Part shown: piece by piece, positions 62,494 to 64,000 of the stretch
Numbering within the stretch: the first letter of the stretch is position 1
Layout of the letters: each line of letters begins with the position of its first letter
DNA from: Achromobacter sp. MYb9
GTDB taxonomy: Bacteria; Pseudomonadota; Gammaproteobacteria; Burkholderiales; Burkholderiaceae_B
Length of the DNA stretch: 64,000 nt
Assembly (NCBI RefSeq): GCF_002975275.1
Contig: NZ_PCOQ01000002.1
Span: 398,697-462,696, forward strand
Reading direction: 5' to 3'
Made by a program: the position numbers and the translations under genes
Notes under the pieces: generated by a model
The model's database searches: none
Told to the model about the DNA's origin: nothing
The model's input: only the letters and a program-made list of their open reading frames with translations

Positions 62494-63902
62494 GCGCATC
62501 CGACTTCACGCAACGCCTGACCCAGGCCCTGGGCCCCGACACCGTCTACACCGCCGACGCGGATATCGCTCCGTGGCTGTCCGACTGGCGCGGTCTGTAC
62601 AACGGCCATGCCCAAGCCGTCGTGCGCCCGCGCACCACCGCCGACGTTGCCGCTTGCCTGGCCTTGTGCCAGCAGGAGGGCGTGCCGGTGGTGCCGCGTG
62701 GCGGCAATACCGGCCTGTGCGGCGGCGCGACGCCGGACGGCAGCGCGAAGAACGTGGTGCTTAGCCTGGACCGCATGAACGCCGTGCGTTCTATCGATAC
62801 CGTGGCCAACACGATGGTGGCCGAAGCCGGCGCCATCCTGGGCAATCTGCGCCGCGCCGCGCAGGACGCGGGACGGCTGTTGCCGTTGAGCCTGGCGGCG
62901 GAAGACTCCAGCCAGATCGGCGGCAACGTTGCGACCAACGCCGGCGGCGTCAATGTGGTGCGCTACGGCATGGCGCGCGAATTGGTGCTGGGCCTGGAGG
63001 CCGTGCTGCCCACGGGCGAGATCTTCAATGGCCTGCGCACGCTGCGCAAGGACAACACGGGCTACGATTTGAAGCAGTTGCTGATCGGCTCCGAAGGCAC
63101 GCTGGGCGTGATCACGGCGGTGGCGTTGCGCCTGTTTCCGCGCACCGATGTACGTTCGGTGGTGCTGACGGCCGTCGAGTCGCCTGCGCAGGCGCTGCAG
63201 TTGTTCGAGATTCTGTTCGAGCAGTGCGGCGCGCGCCTGCAGGCGTTTGAGTACTTTTCGGGCGATTGCCTGGATCTGGTGCTGACGCACGCCGAAGGCG
63301 TGCAGGAACCGTTCGATCAGCGCTATCCGGCGTATGTGCTGGTGGAGTTGGCCGACACGGCCGATGAGGCGGGCCTGACGACGCTGCTGGAAAGCGTGAT
63401 CGGCACGGCGCTGGAACGCGGCCTGTGCCTGGACGCCGCAGTGTCGGCGTCGTTGTCGCAGTTGCAGACGCTATGGAAGCTGCGTGAAGAAATCTCGGAA
63501 GCACAGCGCGCCGACGGCCCACACCTGAAGCACGACGTGTCGCTGCCGATCGAACGCATTCCGGAGTTCATGGTGTCGGCGGAGGCACGCGTGCGCGCGC
63601 TGTACCCCGATATCCGCCCATTCATTTTCGGCCACTTCGGCGACGGCAATCTGCACTACAACCTGTCACGTCCGGCAGGTGCCGACAGGGATTGGGTGGC
63701 GGTAAATGGTGCGGCGATCACGGATGCGGTGTTGGATGAAGTAAATCGCTACGGCGGGAGCATTTCAGCGGAACACGGGATCGGGCAGTTGAAGCGGGAG
63801 CATTTTCTGCATAGCAAGGATGCCGTGGAGTTGAGGTTGATGCGGGAGATCAAGAAGGTGATGGATCCGGCGGGGATTATGAATCCGGGGAAGTTGCTGT
63901 AG
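62490..63902 (+). CDS. FAD-linked oxidase (D-2-hydroxyacid dehydrogenase, GlcD/DLD type)
   Basis: 470-residue flavoprotein. It has the PCMH FAD domain (about 35-215) with VPRGGNTGLCGGATPDGS and VATNAGGVNVVRYGMARELVLG, then FAD_oxidase_C (about 220-468) with HFGDGNLHYN and SAEHGIGQLKREH. It is the type of human D2HGDH/yeast Dld2 and bacterial GlcD; no partner GlcE/GlcF genes are adjacent inside the window. It is co-transcribed with the FCD regulator through an ATGA overlap. Substrate (D-2-hydroxyglutarate, D-lactate or glycolate) is undecided. The remaining 98 bp of the window hold no visible gene. Confidence 0.9.
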   Translation: MSASDFTQRLTQALGPDTVYTADADIAPWLSDWRGLYNGHAQAVVRPRTTADVAACLALCQQEGVPVVPRGGNTGLCGGATPDGSAKNVVLSLDRMNAVRSIDTVANTMVAEAGAILGNLRRAAQDAGRLLPLSLAAEDSSQIGGNVATNAGGVNVVRYGMARELVLGLEAVLPTGEIFNGLRTLRKDNTGYDLKQLLIGSEGTLGVITAVALRLFPRTDVRSVVLTAVESPAQALQLFEILFEQCGARLQAFEYFSGDCLDLVLTHAEGVQEPFDQRYPAYVLVELADTADEAGLTTLLESVIGTALERGLCLDAAVSASLSQLQTLWKLREEISEAQRADGPHLKHDVSLPIERIPEFMVSAEARVRALYPDIRPFIFGHFGDGNLHYNLSRPAGADRDWVAVNGAAITDAVLDEVNRYGGSISAEHGIGQLKREHFLHSKDAVELRLMREIKKVMDPAGIMNPGKLL

Positions 63903-64000
63903 GGGTGGTTCAGGGGGCGTCTTTAGATCTTCGTGGGACGCTCGTCGCCGGGGTCGGGTGGGTGGCGCGCGCCCACGATTGCGGTCCGGAGCCTTCGCTC

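Overview
The window is dense, high-GC proteobacterial chromosome and looks like a beta-proteobacterium of the Alcaligenaceae (Achromobacter/Bordetella type). The evidence is the gene content: Bug-family periplasmic solute-binding proteins without transporters, a DUF4148 repeat protein, a GTG-prone high-GC codon style, a porin with the beta-proteobacterial MKKTLLA leader and terminal Phe, the DUF3683/FAD/Fe-S giant oxidoreductase, and the order kdsD-kdsC-lptC-lptA-lptB-hpf-ptsN-hprK. The assignment is inference from memory; no database was searched. No rRNA, tRNA, CRISPR array, insertion sequence or prophage gene was seen. The window is mostly core chromosome.

Layout. 1-5629 (minus strand) is the Kdo/LPS-transport and PTS-Ntr block, reading kdsD, kdsC, lptC, lptA, lptB, hpf, ptsN, hprK (cut by the window edge). 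5734-6951 is purT. 7203-14201 is a complete cytochrome bd module: a MarR/GbsR-type regulator, cydA, cydB, the small cydX (10637-10762) and the cydDC thiol exporter, with 4-bp overlaps between cydX/cydD and cydD/cydC; apt follows. 14875-20471 carries a LysR regulator, a triple-repeat DUF4148 secreted protein, a porin, ilvA and a YqaA-type membrane protein. 20603-24562 is a 1319-residue FAD/Fe-S oxidoreductase. 24637-31740 holds a Bug protein, yggS, an aminotransferase, an orphan amino-acid binding protein, HMG-CoA lyase and dprA. 31968-33465 is def-fmt. 33470-36497 (minus) is a likely five-gene operon (LOG, unknown, HAD, PPOX flavoprotein, CYTH). 36727-40004 has a ferritin-like protein, rimO, an orphan XRE/antitoxin-like regulator and a LysE-type exporter. 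40101-47982 runs rsmB, DUF4390, ntrY, ntrX, trkA, trkH, mostly with overlapping ends, and links a membrane two-component system to potassium uptake. 48310-52891 has ybdK, bioC, comF, trmL and a second Bug protein. 52941-55352 (minus) is rhodanese-grxC-secB-gpsA. 55537-60356 is gpmA, envC, ctpA and moeB. 60496-63902 is a diguanylate cyclase followed by a FadR-type regulator overlapping an FAD-linked 2-hydroxyacid oxidase.

The most interesting signals. (i) The spot between lptB and hpf, where rpoN (sigma-54) sits in most proteobacteria, holds only about 220 bp without a gene, and 40 kb away the NtrX-like regulator has lost its whole AAA+ sigma-54-activating domain and is just receiver plus Fis-type helix-turn-helix. 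Together these look like a lineage that lost sigma-54 and rewired NtrYX. (ii) ptsN and the FadR-type gene each have a consensus TATAAT exactly 6 nt before the ATG, which predicts leaderless mRNAs. (iii) A GGA-rich intergenic stretch between hpf and ptsN resembles a CsrA/RsmA-sponge RNA. (iv) Several perfect palindromes sit at promoters (cyd regulator, LysR, XRE, FadR, ybdK), and a 26-bp palindrome follows trkH.
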